64,000 nt of DNA from Spinacia oleracea (taxonomy: Eukaryota; Streptophyta; Magnoliopsida; Caryophyllales; Amaranthaceae): contig NC_079488.1 of NCBI RefSeq assembly GCF_020520425.1, positions 5,743,747 to 5,807,746 on the forward strand, given 5' to 3'. This document shows, one piece after another, positions 55,261 through 64,000 of the stretch. A program made the position numbers and the translations under genes. The notes beneath the pieces are model-generated. The model had not been told where the DNA came from and ran no database searches. It was given only the letters and a program-made list of their open reading frames with translations. Position 1 is the stretch's first letter. Each line of letters starts with the position of its first letter.

Positions 55261-55885
55261 AGGATTTCGAACCATATTTTACAGCCCTATAATCTCACAC
55301 ACATAGTATACAAATCCATGAAATAGGGTTGAGAATCGTAATATCAAATGGTTCATTGCTTTGTACAAAATATAATATGCATAAATGATACTTACTAAAA
55401 TTGCTACTACATATAATTTATACGAAGTACTAATTTCCAAAAGGCAAAATATAATAATATCAACATTTTAAGAATTTATGTCATATAATGAATACGGATA
55501 TGCTTACCAAACATTAACTATTGGTTTAATATATATACTTCATATTTAACGAGGTTGTCTCAAACATTTTATAGGCCCAATGTTAACTAACAAAATGAGA
55601 CCCCTAACCATATTTTTTTATGACGGATCATAACCTATCCTTACTCTCAAATATCAAAATTGAGTTTGCCCACCATCTCATTATCGTAATATTTCTATAT
55701 GAAGCACGAAAATAAGTATTCACTCATATTATTGAAGTCCTTAAGGGAATGTTGATTGAAATATTTTTGACTAATATATTGTATTCTCTCTATCTACATA
55801 TATGCTACTAAAAGACAGGAAATTAGTATTTGTATTCTCTCTATCTACATATCTACATATATTGTATTCTCTCTATCTACATATA

Positions 55886-57192
55886 TCCAACATAAATCCT
55901 AAAAGAGATAGAATTTGCAAGAGGAATCCTGTTCCTAGTATAATTCAAAAATAAGAGTTACGTATTAATTAAAATCCTAACGAACCTAGAGTTCGTAACG
56001 GGCCCAGACGCATTCCGTCATAAAGTTAATACGCACTAAAAGACTCGGATAAGTCTCAAACACTCTGGATTCTAAGAGTCCAAATCTGACAAAGAACTCG
56101 ACCCAAACATCATTTTCAACGACCAGCCCTGGGCGCTGAAATTGCCTGGATCCCATTTTCAACGCCCAGAGCTGGGCGCCGAAATCTTTAACGCCCAGCC
56201 CTGGGCGCTGAAATTACCTGGGTACGTGTTCTCTCCTAATTCTTCTTGGATTAGAGCTCTAAAATTCTATCTTTCCACGAACTCTTTTCTATAAATACAG
56301 CCCCAAATTCGACGTGAAAAGGACACAACACACAATTCATATTCTGAGTGTTGACTCCAACCCCTAAGCCTAAGCCTCACGCTGCGAAATTGATCCCGTG
56401 TTCTGTCGTAATCGATCCAAAAATCGAACAGAACGTATCCTGTCCCTTGTAGCTGAAAAATTAAGCCCGGATACTGGAACCTTGCCCGGAAACTTGAGAT
56501 TCGTTAAATAAAAGGAGAAATAGCAAAGCCAAAGTGGTTAATTTTCTGAGAACTGTGACGCACCTTTCAAGGGTGCGTCGTAATGTGTCCCTTCGCATGA
56601 TTTAATCGCTTTCCTCGCCCTTTTATAAAACTGTTAAACTATTAAATCTGATTGTTCTATCACGCCTAATAAAGATAATATCTTGGGAAATTGAACTATC
56701 ATGCTAAGTCCCTTAAATCAATATAAACAAGATAATCACGATCGATCTAGTATTATGTGTTGCATATTGTTAAAATCAATTCAGATTAGTTTAATAGTTA
56801 ACGCATGTCCCTTCAATTATTTATGCTGAGCTAGTAAGGATATCCTGCCTCTGGAGTTATCGAAGAGCGAGTACTCCTCTCGGTAGTTACAGTCCTCCGA
56901 ACCCTCAATCTCTACCCTGCGGGTGTACGTTGAGCGATCCCCACACCAGGGATCACAAGGGAACCTATGGCCGTCGTGGTCAAACATAATTGCACTCCCT
57001 TTATGTCACGATAACCGGGTTTTGTCAGTTTTTCTCATTGTCGTTAAAAACTGAATGGCGACTCCTATATTACTAGTCAATTGGGTGTAAACTCATAGGA
57101 AATCCAATTACACTTGATTTGACAAAAAGAAACGTCACGCCCACGAGGGACGAGGTCACGCATTAGCCTCGTGCTTTTTCGACCCCCTCGCA
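55886..57192 (+). repeat. 3' LTR of the Ogre-like element, 5'-truncated
   Basis: 1307 bp, about 98% identical to 49760-51066 with no net length change. It starts abruptly at TCCAACATAAATCC after three copies of TGTATTCTCTCTATCTACAT (55787-55880). The polypurine tract is gone. Confidence 0.92.
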
Positions 57193-57672
57193 AGACCCAG
57201 TTGCCAATAAGTAATGAGAACAAATTAGACAACCTCATTAGCCCATCAAAAAACAACATATCAATATCGGAAACTAAAGACATCAGAATTCAGAGACAAG
57301 CAGATAAAAAGCATACGAGGCAGGAAAACACGCAAGTTATAGATAAGAAACCTCCATAAATAGACCAAAATATGAATCTCTGATATAGGTTGGGTACAAT
57401 TCCCATATCAGTGTACAAGATCTATATGCATGGTATGAATCAGGCTCGACAGCAAATAGCCAATACTAAGAGGCATATAAAAAACAATAAGCATATTTAA
57501 AAGAACGGCAAAGTAACAAAAAGAAACATCCCCTTAGAGTCCTAATTGAACATATTTTAAATCTAAGTGAACCACAGACTACAACACCAGGCTGATGTTT
57601 GGAATGTTATGGACACTCTTGGGTATGATAAGCACAAGACGCTGAAAATTTTCCGAATACCTCAGCGCCATA

Positions 57673-57839
57673 TTACCAAACAGTAGGGAAGGCAGCTACA
57701 GAAAATAATAATTGTATATGCCAAAGAGATGGGAATGATTCTCCGCCTAGCTTCATGCCTTCATCACTTCGATGTTCCTCAATTCGTGGAAATAGTATTA
57801 GACAATCAGAAATTCTAACATCGGAAATGCAATCAAACC
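57673..57839 (-). other. Coding-like minus-strand tract
   Basis: After a CAGG-less ATTAG acceptor the minus strand reads FDCISDVRISDCLILFPRIE, then EHRSDEGMKLGGESFPSLWH, then IQLLFSVAAFPTVW, and stops. A second frame (NMALRYSENFQRLVLIIPKS, then VHNIPNISLVL) overlaps the end and runs on to about 57570. It looks like a real exon with a frame break, but I know no matching family. Confidence 0.3.
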
Positions 57840-57897
57840 CTAATTATTCAGCAATTGAATTAGACAAACAGCCTTATGAACAGAAATAATCAACTAA

Positions 57898-58261
57898 GGT
57901 TATCAAAATAGTGATTCTACTTTGAATTGGAAGGGACTCTTAAAATCAAATCCTAAAATCGAATCGTAGAATCGTAAAATTCTACGAACAAGTGTAATCA
58001 AGATTTTATTCTCAAATGTCATTTAAAGTGCTTATATTATAGGGAAAAACATAATAATTGAATATCTAGTTGTTTAATAGTTAAATAAGAAATACTTAAC
58101 AATATTTTTCTATTAATTACTTTATCGGCATGATTCAAATTTACGAGGTTTTCCCTAGTTGGGAAAAACGTCTAGAATCGTGTAAAATCGTATATCGAAT
58201 CGTACGACATATTTGAATCGTAGAATCGTAACTTCGATTTGAATCACGATTTTAATAACCA
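57898..58261. mobile_element. MITE with about 20-bp inverted ends
   Basis: The left end GGTTATCAAAATAGTGATTC and the complement of the right end GGTTATTAAAATCGTGATTC match at 18 of 20 positions. The interior repeats AATCGTAGAATCGTA in both directions. A clear target duplication is not visible, so the superfamily stays open (hAT-like is possible). Confidence 0.6.
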
Positions 58262-59588
58262 TATATCAACAAATGTGAAACCTAAAAAGAGTAGTGCAAG
58301 AACATAAGTATGAAATTGAACAATCCGGAGGAAGTAACAATAAAGACGACGAGATAAGAGAAGCAGAAAAGTAAGGCATAGCATGGTATGAAGAGAGGGC
58401 GGAGATTGCTGGGTGAAATGATGTAATAGAGAAAACAAAGCAATATAGGAGAGAGAAAAAAGGCGGGAGAGGAAAGATAAAATGGGTGCTCTTCACTGGG
58501 AGATGTAAGAGAAAAGGAAAGCATGGAAAGAGAAGAGGTTGTAAGAAAGGCATCATCACAGGGTCGGGGGCAGAATGATAATAACACTATTTTTAAGGAA
58601 AACGACAAAAAAATGAAGGAAACCGGGGGCAAATCCAAAATTGTATAGATATGGATACATCCTATTCAACTTTGCACAGTACCAACCAACCCCCAACCCC
58701 AAGGCCTCTGCGATTTAGTGTACAATAAGCAAACTTGAAGTAAGTTCCGACTCAATCATGAGAAAGAATTAAAAATATATAGGCTCCTTATAAATTTTAC
58801 CAGGGTAAACACTTACAAAAATCTCATAGCAAAAATGACAGGGAAAACAACTACAACAGAAATGTGGAATAAGAAAACTCAAAACAAAATTATTTCAGTA
58901 ATGACTTAGCACTAAATTTTTAAATGGATCTCACTACTAGAAAAAGGGTTTATAGCGACAAACTTTTTCGTCGTTATAAGTCTAAAAAGTCGTCGTTAAA
59001 ACCTTTAACGATGAACAAAGTTCGTCGTGAGTTTTGTCGTAATAGCTTCCGACGTTATTAGCATTAACGTCAACGTTCGTCGTTAATTTTACACGACGAA
59101 GTTATTGTTTGTCGTTACTTATTAACGACAAGATTGTTTGTCGTTATTTATTAACGACAAAATGATTGTTTGTCGCTATTATGTATTCAATGACGTCGAA
59201 CAAACAACAAATAACGACCAACAAAGTTGACGTAAAAAGGGAATCAAATTGACACAAATAATTTTAATTATCGTCCAACAAACTATTTCGACGTTAATGT
59301 AACTATATAAAATAAATATATTTTTCGTTAATATGAAAAGTATGTATAACCTGCAATTCATTCAAAATCATAATAAGTATATAGAATAATAAACTAAATT
59401 TTCATTAAACGTAACCAATCACAAAAGATTTATAATAAACAATTTCAATGTTAGTCAAAACAACCAAACTAGTAAGATCAAATAACTTGGTTTGTACTAA
59501 GAGTTAAATCTCAATAATTCCTTGTTCTTAAACAAAAAATAAGAAAATTTGCACCAAATATCCAAAACTGATGTGAAGCAGCTTTGAC

Positions 59589-59826
59589 CTATTTTTGCAT
59601 TTCTGATCCACATTGTGAAGTTGGAATAGTAACATTAAGTTGCGAGACCAATGTCGCATCCAGATTGTGAAGTTGGAATAGTAACCCTAAACCCTTAGAC
59701 TCTACCAAGCTAACACGTTCCTTCATTTCATTGTTCTCAGAATGTACTTCCTCCATGCGATTTGCAAGAACTTCATTCTGCTTGTTGGAGATCTCGAGAT
59801 TTTGATTTAAAAACCTGTTGTACTGC
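59589..59826 (-). pseudogene. Terminal exon with coiled coil, possibly from the CACTA's own second ORF
   Basis: After a TGCTAG acceptor the minus strand reads QYNRFLNQNLEISNKQNEVL, then ANRMEEVHSENNEMKERVSL and VESKGLGLLFQLHNLDATLV, and stops at 59589. Heptad Leu/Glu/Lys spacing resembles the C-terminal coiled coil of plant Ptta/En/Spm accessory proteins (Transposase_24 family). The assignment is tentative. A 50-bp direct duplication (CTATTCCAACTTCACAAT) lies in the tail. Confidence 0.45.
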
Positions 59827-61139
59827 CTAGCAGAACAAAAAGAAATTACATTAGTAACACGAAGAATACATTTGCAAATGGTTTGACAAATCTTTGTGCT
59901 ATGTATGAGTCAATGAATGAGCTTGACATTTCCTTTAATCTACTGAACAAGGCACTTGAACTGCACAGTAATGAGGTTATAAATATAGATGCATTTTCCT
60001 CCTTCCCTTATTCTTCCATCTGTCATGTCATGCATGTCTCTGAGCAGAAACCTTAAGCTAAAATTTCAGTAGTTCTTACTGCAATGAAAACTGCTTGTGT
60101 AGTAATTCTGTCTTCTGACTCGTTGCTTTTCTTGTTTCATAGTATAAGTTTTTACCAAATTGTTAACAACCAAATGTGCTTCGGCTTGCAGCAATAGAGA
60201 AATAGCTACTAGCATGTGCCAAGATTGGCTTCATTCGGCTTACTAGCTACACTTATTCAACTGACTATTCAAATCCACAAGAAAATTAAATTGACTAGCT
60301 AGCTAAGTACAACTTCAACAAGATTGTGTTAATTATTCAGTAAATCTTGGTACAGAGGATAAACGTTGGCCGGTTGCCCTCCAATTCGGGTTCAGAAGTT
60401 AGATTGTCCTACCATCAGCTATGAATAATGGAACTACTCTTGTATACTCCATACCTGGCCAGTTGTATTATTGCGCTTCGACTTTTTTAACAGTATTTCA
60501 AAAGTGTAGCTTCTGATACTTTTAGCACATGCCAATTTCCAACTATGTTGGTTTAATTATCTCTTGTTGAGTAATCAAGGCTTGAACTAGCTCCATCTAA
60601 TTCCTATTTCTATTAAACTGCACTTCTGCTACTAGGAGTAAATAAAAATAGAGAATTTTCAAAATTTGCATTTTCTTTGAAGTTAAAAAAATACAGAACT
60701 GATACAAACTTCTTGAAAATTCGAAGCTAAAAAATACATAACTAGATAATTACTCCAAAAAAATTCTTTGGTACCACCAAAACTGCCAGTTAGGGCCAAT
60801 TGTTAAAAGTTCGTCTTCTTTCATAAGAACACCTCTTGATAGCCTAAACAATTCAATTGCTACTGTACTAATTTTGGGACATCCATTGATATCCAAAACA
60901 AAAAGCTTCTTGAAACCCGCAATCATAGATTTTGAATTAAACCCACCAGAGTAATTCCCTACTCAGCTGATGCAGTGAGCAACAATATAGGGAATTTATC
61001 CAATTTGAGTTTATCCAGGCCAAAAAAGAAAAAAAAAAGCTAAAAAGCAAATTTCTGGAATTTGAGGGGAAAAAAATAGAACATGGATGAACAAATACTG
61101 GAAGATCTTCAACCGTTCCCAGAACTATATTTCAGCAAT

Positions 61140-61306
61140 ATAAAGCATAAAATCAACCCGAAATTATAGCACAAATTCGACAATCTAAGCACAAATTCGA
61201 AATATAAAACATAAATTCGACAATTTAAAGCATGAATTCGACAATTTTAAGCATAAATTCGACAAAATAAAGCATAAATTCGAAATTTAACGCACAAAAT
61301 CGAAAA
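61140..61306. repeat. Minisatellite AAGCATAAATTCGACAATTT
   Basis: About seven degenerate units of 20-25 bp inside CACTA-3, close to its right end. Confidence 0.85.
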
Positions 61307-61896
61307 TAATTATGAAATATGAGAAAACTTGCACTAGTAATCGCCTGTACCTTGTGAGAGACGACAAAAATCCACTTGAAAAGGAACCAAAATCCTTTTC
61401 TCTTTAGCTTTCGGTAGACAAACCCAATCAAACTAGCTTCAATCCTTTTCTCTTCATCTTTCGGTAGACAAACCAACTGAAATTCTCAGGCCATTTGAGT
61501 GATTTAGGAGAAGAATTGGAAGAGAATTGTGGAAAAAGAAAAATAGCAAGCTCTTGGATCTAGGGTTTAGGAAGAAGAAGATGAGCGAGTAGAGCCGCTC
61601 TGAATAAAATAGAAGCGGTTTTCCATTCTATTTTTTTTTTTTGGGAACTCAATGTCAGGCTCTAATCCGGCGTCTTTCTTTTCACTCTTAGCAATAACGA
61701 CAACTGTTAATTTTGTTTTTTAGTTTTACCTAATTGAGTTATAACGACGGTTGTCATATTAATAATATAACCTTATTTCACTAATTACGACTAAGTCATA
61801 AGTTTGTCGTTATAAGTGGTAGAGTAAAGCTATTTACGACAAAAATTTTAGTTCGTCGTTATATATTTGTCGTTAAAGATAGAAATTCTAGTAGTG

Positions 61897-62860
61897 TCTT
61901 GATAAAGTTATGTCAACCAGAGCCTTCTTGTTGAACATGATAAATGGATCTTGACGAAATCTGTAACATTTCGGCCAACCCTAACCCCAACCAGAGCAAC
62001 CCTGTGAACTACGAAATAGGATGTCATTCTTGTTAAACAAGATAGTGAATATCAGTGAGCAAGTTCAAGACCAAGAAATATTATAAAATTGCTATTGAAA
62101 TGCGATGATCGAAGAGTAAGGAAGCTCAAATCAAGTCAACATATCTCCAAATGTTGTTTCACGACTCTCACCCATTCCTTTAATAAATATTGAAAGATGT
62201 TTCAGTATGCTCTTCGACATCTCCCCTTCGATAGGCTAAAGCTCAGGAAATAGTCACCATCTTTAAGTCAAACCAGAGATTTGCTAGAAAGCCTAGAATA
62301 GTATTCCTTAAACTGTATACCCAAGTGTAAGAATTGCAAACTCGCTCTTAGAATTGAACTACCCTAGTAATAATTGAACAATTCCTTCAGAATCCTATTA
62401 TTTCTAATTCCAAATACGCCTTGTGGTGTAATGGTATAGACCTATAAGTCGTGGAAGTCAGAAATGGGTTCAATACTCCCTCTATTCCCTTTACTTCATC
62501 ACTCGATCAGGTTGGTACTTTAGGGGCAACGTATAATATAATGTAAAAATCGATTCATATTGCACACGAATTTAAGAACATTTTAACCCCAACTATTGCT
62601 AACTCCTGGCTTCGCTACATGTAGCGTTATTAACCAAATTTTGTTGTTCCACAATAATTCCTACTACACGCTTCACAATACAAGTGCAATATACAATAGT
62701 GCGCATAACTTTGGAATACCATCACAATTTTTATTACCTACCAATTTATAATTGAACTATAATTCAAAATAGAGATATACCTGCAGCCTTCAGAAGAAGA
62801 ACAGAAGTAGGAGCAGTCTTCAAAATGAAAGTAAAATTCTTATCTGATATGTGTGTTTTA
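61897..62860. other. Host segment right of CACTA-3
   Basis: AT-rich, with no ORF above background. It includes the tRNA-like relic at 62417-62489. Nothing else is recognised. Confidence 0.6.
62417..62489 (+). repeat. tRNA-like relic or SINE head
   Basis: An A-box-like TGGTGTAATGGT (62424-62435) and a B-box-like GGTTCAATACT (62467-62477) lie 43 bases apart, the spacing of a pol III tRNA promoter. The acceptor stem does not pair, so it is not a working tRNA gene. A tRNA-derived SINE is the likeliest reading; its tail is not clear. Confidence 0.4.
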
Positions 62861-63208
62861 TATAGTGTTTTACCCCCGTCCCTTAGTACTTTTATACGTC
62901 AAATGAGCTCTTAGGAGCCGTTTTTAGTACTAATATGTGTTATTGAGTGTGCCTTGAGTTTCAGGGTTGATTATGAGAAATTGGTCTTTTTAGACCCGTT
63001 TCATGGTGATTTAGGCCACTACACGAGCTCGAGGAAGTTCGGGACCTCTATCGTCGACTTTCGGGAGCCTTAGATGCTTATGGTTGATCCCCGAGAGTTA
63101 GACTCGGTGATATGGGCGAAGGATATTGAAGATTGCAAATCGCCCTGTGAGCTGAGGGCGAAACGCGACCATCGGGCGGAAATCCAAAGAATTGGAACCA
63201 TCCATACG

Positions 63209-63319
63209 CGCCCGATCGGGCGCCCATCAGAAGGCAGATATCAACTTTTCGCAAACCACCCGATCGGGCGGAATTTGGCCCGATCGGGCCGACTGTCGAG
63301 CACATCGCCCGATCGGGCG
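63209..63319. repeat. Four CCCGATCGGG palindromes
   Basis: CGCCCGATCGGGCG (63209-63222), CCCGATCGGG (63259-63268), GGCCCGATCGGGCC (63277-63290) and CGCCCGATCGGGCG (63306-63319). They lie 65-175 bp upstream of the TATA box. Confidence 0.93.
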
Positions 63320-63382
63320 ACGCCAACCTCCAGCAGATTTTCGCGAGCTTCTTTTCCGTTTTTATGCTTTATTTTAGGCAAA

Positions 63383-63391
63383 CTATATAAA
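63383..63391 (+). promoter_or_regulatory. TATA box of the right-edge LTR-like sequence
   Basis: CTATATAAA in a GC-to-AT transition, followed by T-rich sequence. Confidence 0.55.
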
Positions 63392-64000
63392 CTAGCGATG
63401 ATGATTTTTGAGGACATCTTTTATTCTAGTTTCTAATACTTAGTTTATTTCTAGTTTTCTCTCTAATTGTTCAAATACTTAGTTTTTAATTCTAAGTAAA
63501 AATTCAAGCTTTATTATTCATTTGTTCTTCAATTCGGTATTGTTTCTTACTTGAATTTTATTTTATTGCTTTAATCATGTTTTCAATTATGTTGATTGCG
63601 TTGTTATTTATTATCATGAGTGAGTAATTTAATTCCTAGGGTTTTAGGGGATCCATGAATGCATGATTGAGATTATATGTGGACATGATATTTGATTGAT
63701 TGATTATAATTTCTATAGCTTATTATTATTGCTCGTCAATTCTGTTCGGCTGGACTATTTTGATTTGAGTTTGATTAACCTTAGATTATGCGCCGAGAGG
63801 TATAAATCTGATGTTTTTGGTCTGTGGCTATTAGATAGGAATTATTTCTAGTACATAGCGAGAGCCTGCTAGTTGTTTTATCCTAAGGAATTCATAAGAT
63901 TCGAGAGATGCATGTTTTCCTAGTTATGATTGTTAATTGATTGTTATTGTCCGTTGTCCAATCCCGGTCTGCATTTATGGTGAACCGCTGCCCTAGATTC

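Larger units (their letters stand above)
43096..57192 (+). mobile_element. Non-autonomous Tat/Ogre-like LTR element carrying an ECT gene fragment, with nested insertions
   Basis: The left end TGTAGACACCTACTTTTGTC and the right end GACCCCCTCGCA are framed by AGACC (43091-43095, 57193-57197). The 5' LTR is split by a solo LTR. The 3' LTR lacks its first 230 bp or so. A primer site follows the 5' LTR. The interior (51067-55885) has no gag or pol frame. It holds GC palindromes, an (AT)n tract, an antisense ECT fragment (53619-54050) and a G15 run. The two LTR copies differ at about 27 sites over the shared 1307 bp (about 2%), so it is older than copia B and the gypsy element. It depends on another element for its enzymes. 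Confidence 0.88.
57193..58931. other. Host segment right of the Ogre-like element
   Basis: It contains coding-like minus-strand tracts (57839-57673, then another frame to about 57570), a MITE (57898-58261) and a GA-rich patch (58360-58560) whose pyrimidine-rich complement keeps several frames open. No gene is recognised. Confidence 0.5.
58932..61896. mobile_element. CACTA-3: non-autonomous En/Spm transposon
   Basis: Ends are CACTACTAGAA on both sides with target duplication TCT (58929-58931, 61897-61899). Subterminal repeats combine TTCGTCGTTA and TAACGACAA (58960-59290, 61690-61880). The interior has a coiled-coil terminal exon (59589-59826, minus) and a 24-bp minisatellite (61140-61306). 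The catalytic transposase is absent. Confidence 0.92.
62870..64000 (+). mobile_element. Probable LTR of a further retrotransposon, truncated by window end
   Basis: A regulatory-looking stretch carries four GC palindromes (63209-63319), a TATA box CTATATAAA at 63383-63391 and then a long T-rich part with the phrase CCTAGGGTTTTAGGGGAT (63637-63654), common in plant gypsy LTRs. The start near 62870 (TGTGTGTTTTATATAG) is a guess. No primer site or second copy is in the window. The open frames at 63074-63436 follow from the palindromes and are not genes. Confidence 0.5.

Noticed and set aside
63074-63436. 120-codon ORF rich in Arg/Pro
   Set aside because: It reads through the four CCCGATCGGG palindromes of an LTR-like promoter region. 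The opposite strand is open as well, for the same reason.

Overview
This is plant nuclear DNA. It holds LTR retrotransposons of plant lineages, plant CACTA transposons, fragments of plant-specific gene families (a B3 DNA-binding domain and an ECT/YTH-type RNA-binding protein), AT-rich spacers and no bacterial-type operons. From memory, without a search, several LTR types resemble repeats that are abundant in spinach (Spinacia, Amaranthaceae), so spinach or a close relative is the likely source. Nearly all of the window is mobile DNA in nested layers. I found no complete host gene that I can support.

Left block (1-15396). Positions 1-8120 are a minus-strand Ty1/copia element (copy A) that runs off the left edge. 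Its LTR and leader are well preserved but its polyprotein is decayed. A short spacer follows, then a 7 kb CACTA transposon (8439-15396, TSD TTA). The CACTA carries a captured B3 exon, a coiled-coil exon, a 160-bp tandem array and the last exon of a Ulp1-like protease.

Middle block (15397-43095). Old intergenic or intronic host DNA (15397-20018 and 42242-43095) is split by a minus-strand Ty3/gypsy element of the Tat/Retand type (20019-42241, TSD ATAGG). It has an intact 1913-residue gag-pol ORF. Near its 3' LTR, on the opposite strand, lies a second, intron-containing gene of the 'putative gypsy-type transposon' (Transposase_28) family. That gene has one in-frame stop and sits between two different tandem-repeat arrays. 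A complete, very young Ty1/copia element (copy B, 25348-35825, TSD GCTGA, intact polyprotein) is inserted in one of these arrays.

Right block (43096-64000). A non-autonomous Tat/Ogre-like LTR element (43096-57192, TSD AGACC) carries an antisense fragment of an ECT gene and many short GC palindromes. Its 5' LTR was hit by a chromovirus-like element that is now a solo LTR (43328-49754, TSD TGCAC), and that solo LTR was hit by a second CACTA (43899-47376, TSD TTG). After a host segment with a MITE come a third CACTA (58932-61896, TSD TCT), a tRNA-like relic and the start of another LTR-like sequence that runs off the right edge.

How the parts relate: the two intact polyproteins (copia B, gypsy) are candidate autonomous elements. 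Copia A, the 43-57 kb element and the three CACTAs lack usable transposition genes, so they would have to be mobilised in trans. Insertion order can be read from the nesting. LTR differences counted by eye fit it: about 2% in the 43-57 kb element, about 0.3% in copia B, and one substitution plus one 2-bp indel in the gypsy element.
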